A stretch of 6,586 bases of DNA from Clostridia bacterium. GTDB lineage: Bacteria; Bacillota; Clostridia; Oscillospirales; Acutalibacteraceae. Each line of letters opens with the position of its first letter. The stretch's first letter is position 1. The notes below the pieces were generated by a model. It ran no database searches, was not told the origin of the DNA, and saw only the letters and a list, made by a program, of their open reading frames with translations. The position numbers and the translations under genes are program-made. Of this stretch, positions 5,881-6,586 are shown in pieces. Location of the stretch: contig CAAGND010000198.1 of the NCBI GenBank assembly GCA_900771185.1, positions 1 to 6,586 on the forward strand, read 5' to 3'.

Positions 5881-6128
5881 AGACTGTCGAAAAACTCCCC
5901 GAACCGTCAAAGCACGGCATTTTTCACAAAAGAGTCTTTCTGTGACTTGAAGTTTTTCTTTCGGTTTTTGATTGGTATAAGTTTAAAGCTATTGATAATA
6001 CTGCACTTTGACTTCCTGCGCGAGCCGCACTCTGCCGTACCTCTGTACGCCGACGAGTGCGGCTCACTTGGCTTCGTGGCTTTTTCAACAGTCTCCAGCG
6101 TGTCGAAAAATACTTTTTCGACACGCTG
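5881..6128 (-). mobile_element. MITE-like repeat element, copy 3 (inverted), with outer palindrome
   Basis: The core is 5881-6094 (214 bp), in the opposite orientation to copies 1 and 2. Ends are AGACTGTCGAAAAA (5881-5894) and TTTTTCAACAGTCT (6081-6094), complementary at 13 of 14 positions. The internal hairpin arms GAGCCGCACT (6022-6031) and AGTGCGGCTC (6056-6065) are perfect. The loop is identical to that of copies 1 and 2. The outer palindrome continues to 6128. No transposase is encoded. Short open frames exist inside it but lack ribosome sites. Confidence 0.87.
6096..6128. repeat. 15-bp perfect palindrome at the end of element copy 3
   Basis: CAGCGTGTCGAAAAA (6096-6110) and TTTTTCGACACGCTG (6114-6128) are perfect complements around the 3-base loop TAC. 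Each arm contains TGTCGAA, one on each strand (6101-6107 and 6117-6123). The corresponding position beside copy 2 (2584-2614) has a decayed version with three mismatches. Confidence 0.9.
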
Positions 6129-6158
6129 CACCGCTGTGCATTTCACATCGGTGTTTTT
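6129..6158 (+). terminator. Orphan + strand terminator beside element copy 3
   Basis: CACCG-C-TGTG (6129-6138) pairs with CACA-T-CGGTG (6144-6153), nine pairs with one mismatch and a 5-base loop, and is followed by TTTTT (6154-6158). No + strand gene lies between folC and this point, so what it terminates is unclear. A transcript from inside copy 3 is one possibility. Confidence 0.65.
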
Positions 6159-6329
6159 CTGTCAATTATCGATATCAGTAAATAAACTTTTTATGCTCAA
6201 CCTCTGACTTTCGCCGCCTGACACGGTCATAACACTCTGCAAAAAACACGGTTTTGAGCGTGCCGGAATATAGCCTTTCGGTAACAAAATTAATTGCTGA
6301 TTAAGTGTATTGTTTATATCATTTGCATA
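6159..6329. other. Gene-free spacer, nothing recognised
   Basis: Together with 5773-6158 this belongs to a gene-free stretch of 671 bp. The part at 6159-6329 has no open frame with a ribosome site (the longest ATG frame I read, on the - strand, is 22 codons), no strong hairpin and no match to the repeats elsewhere in the window. Confidence 0.5.
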
Positions 6330-6357
6330 TTGCGTTTTTAAGCTTTGGTGATATAAT
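6330..6357 (+). promoter_or_regulatory. Promoter of the last gene, with an inverted repeat over its -10 box
   Basis: TATAAT (6352-6357) is preceded by TG at 6349-6350, giving an extended -10. TTGCGT (6330-6335) is a weak -35 with a 16-bp spacer. The -10 is one arm of a perfect 11-bp inverted repeat: TGATATAATCT (6349-6359) and AGATTATATCA (6377-6387). Transcription would start near 6364, giving a leader of about 80 bases. Confidence 0.65.
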
Positions 6358-6366
6358 CTAATAATG

Positions 6367-6419
6367 AAGTAACCGCAGATTATATCAAAGACAAAATTCT
6401 CGATTTTCAGCGGTTATTA
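6367..6419 (+). repeat. Short palindromic repeat in the leader of the last gene
   Basis: AAGTAACCGCAGATTATATC, a short spacer with AATTCTC, and TCAGCGGTTATTA resemble 4309-4355. The arms AGTAACCGC and GCGGTTATT pair over 9 bp as RNA. It ends about 12 bases before the ribosome binding site. Confidence 0.7.
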
Positions 6420-6443
6420 AAAGCGTAAAAGAGGTGTAAACCT

Positions 6444-6586
6444 TTGGACAGCATCATCAGAACAATAGTCGATATGGATAAGCGCGCGAGAGAGCGAACC
6501 CGTGAGGCGGAGGAGTATCTCGAAAAAATTGATACCAAAATCTCCGATGAGACGGAAAAAATGCAGCAGGAGCACAAAGCCCGCGC
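6444..6586 (+). CDS. Charged coiled-coil-like protein, N-terminal part only
   Basis: The frame runs open to the window edge, giving 47 residues that start MDSIIRTIVDMDKRARER. The TTG start is chosen because GAGGTG (6431-6436) sits 7 bases upstream. The next in-frame ATG (codon 11) has no such site. The sequence is rich in K, R and E, with no proline or glycine, and reads as one long amphipathic helix, probably a coiled coil. That pattern occurs in ATP-synthase stalk subunits (for example V-type subunit G/H-like proteins) but also in many unrelated proteins, so I give no function. It has its own promoter and a leader containing the short palindromic repeat. Confidence 0.75.
   Translation, partial: MDSIIRTIVDMDKRARERTREAEEYLEKIDTKISDETEKMQQEHKAR

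Noticed and set aside
705..6128. A CRISPR array
   Set aside because: The three repeats are over 200 bp long, kilobases apart and in both orientations, with genes between them. No short regularly spaced repeats or cas genes are present.

Overview
The window looks like chromosomal DNA of a spore-forming Clostridia-type Firmicute. It carries an intact spoIIAA-spoIIAB-sigF cluster, which commits the forespore to sigma-F gene expression, together with strong AGGAGG-type ribosome binding sites, extended -10 promoters and U-tract terminators. Moderate GC content and the neighbouring gene types would fit a gut Oscillospiraceae/Ruminococcaceae-like lineage, but that placement is inference.

Layout from left to right. 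1-132 is the 3' end of an unrecognised + strand gene, followed by a perfect terminator. 237-695 is a promoter and a + strand hotdog acyl-CoA thioesterase gene. 696-922 is a convergent gap filled almost entirely by copy 1 of a roughly 210-bp repeat element. 923-2535 holds two translationally coupled - strand genes, a DapA/NAL-family lyase followed by a YgjP-like zinc metallopeptidase. 2559-2851 holds element copy 2, inserted in a terminator hairpin that is now present on both sides of it. 2879-4290 is the spoIIA operon on the - strand, with overlapping genes. 4291-4503 holds its leader and control region (a short palindromic repeat and a Spo0A-box match) and the folC terminator. 4504-5772 is folC on the - strand. 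5773-6443 is a 671-bp gene-free stretch with a - strand terminator, element copy 3 (inverted), a 15-bp perfect palindrome, a + strand terminator, about 170 bp in which I recognise nothing, a promoter and a second copy of the short palindromic repeat. 6444-6586 is the start of a charged coiled-coil-like gene with a TTG start.

In the spoIIA operon, SpoIIAA (anti-anti-sigma), SpoIIAB (anti-sigma kinase) and sigma-F form the partner-switching module. The other genes are housekeeping or metabolic and have no obvious functional link to it. The most notable content is non-coding. A MITE-like family has three copies here, with terminal inverted repeats and a hairpin whose loop is identical in all three copies and whose stem shows a compensatory change. 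Its ends contain TGTCGAA, the core of the Spo0A box. Two copies lie between terminator hairpins. A second small palindromic repeat precedes both spoIIAA and the last gene.
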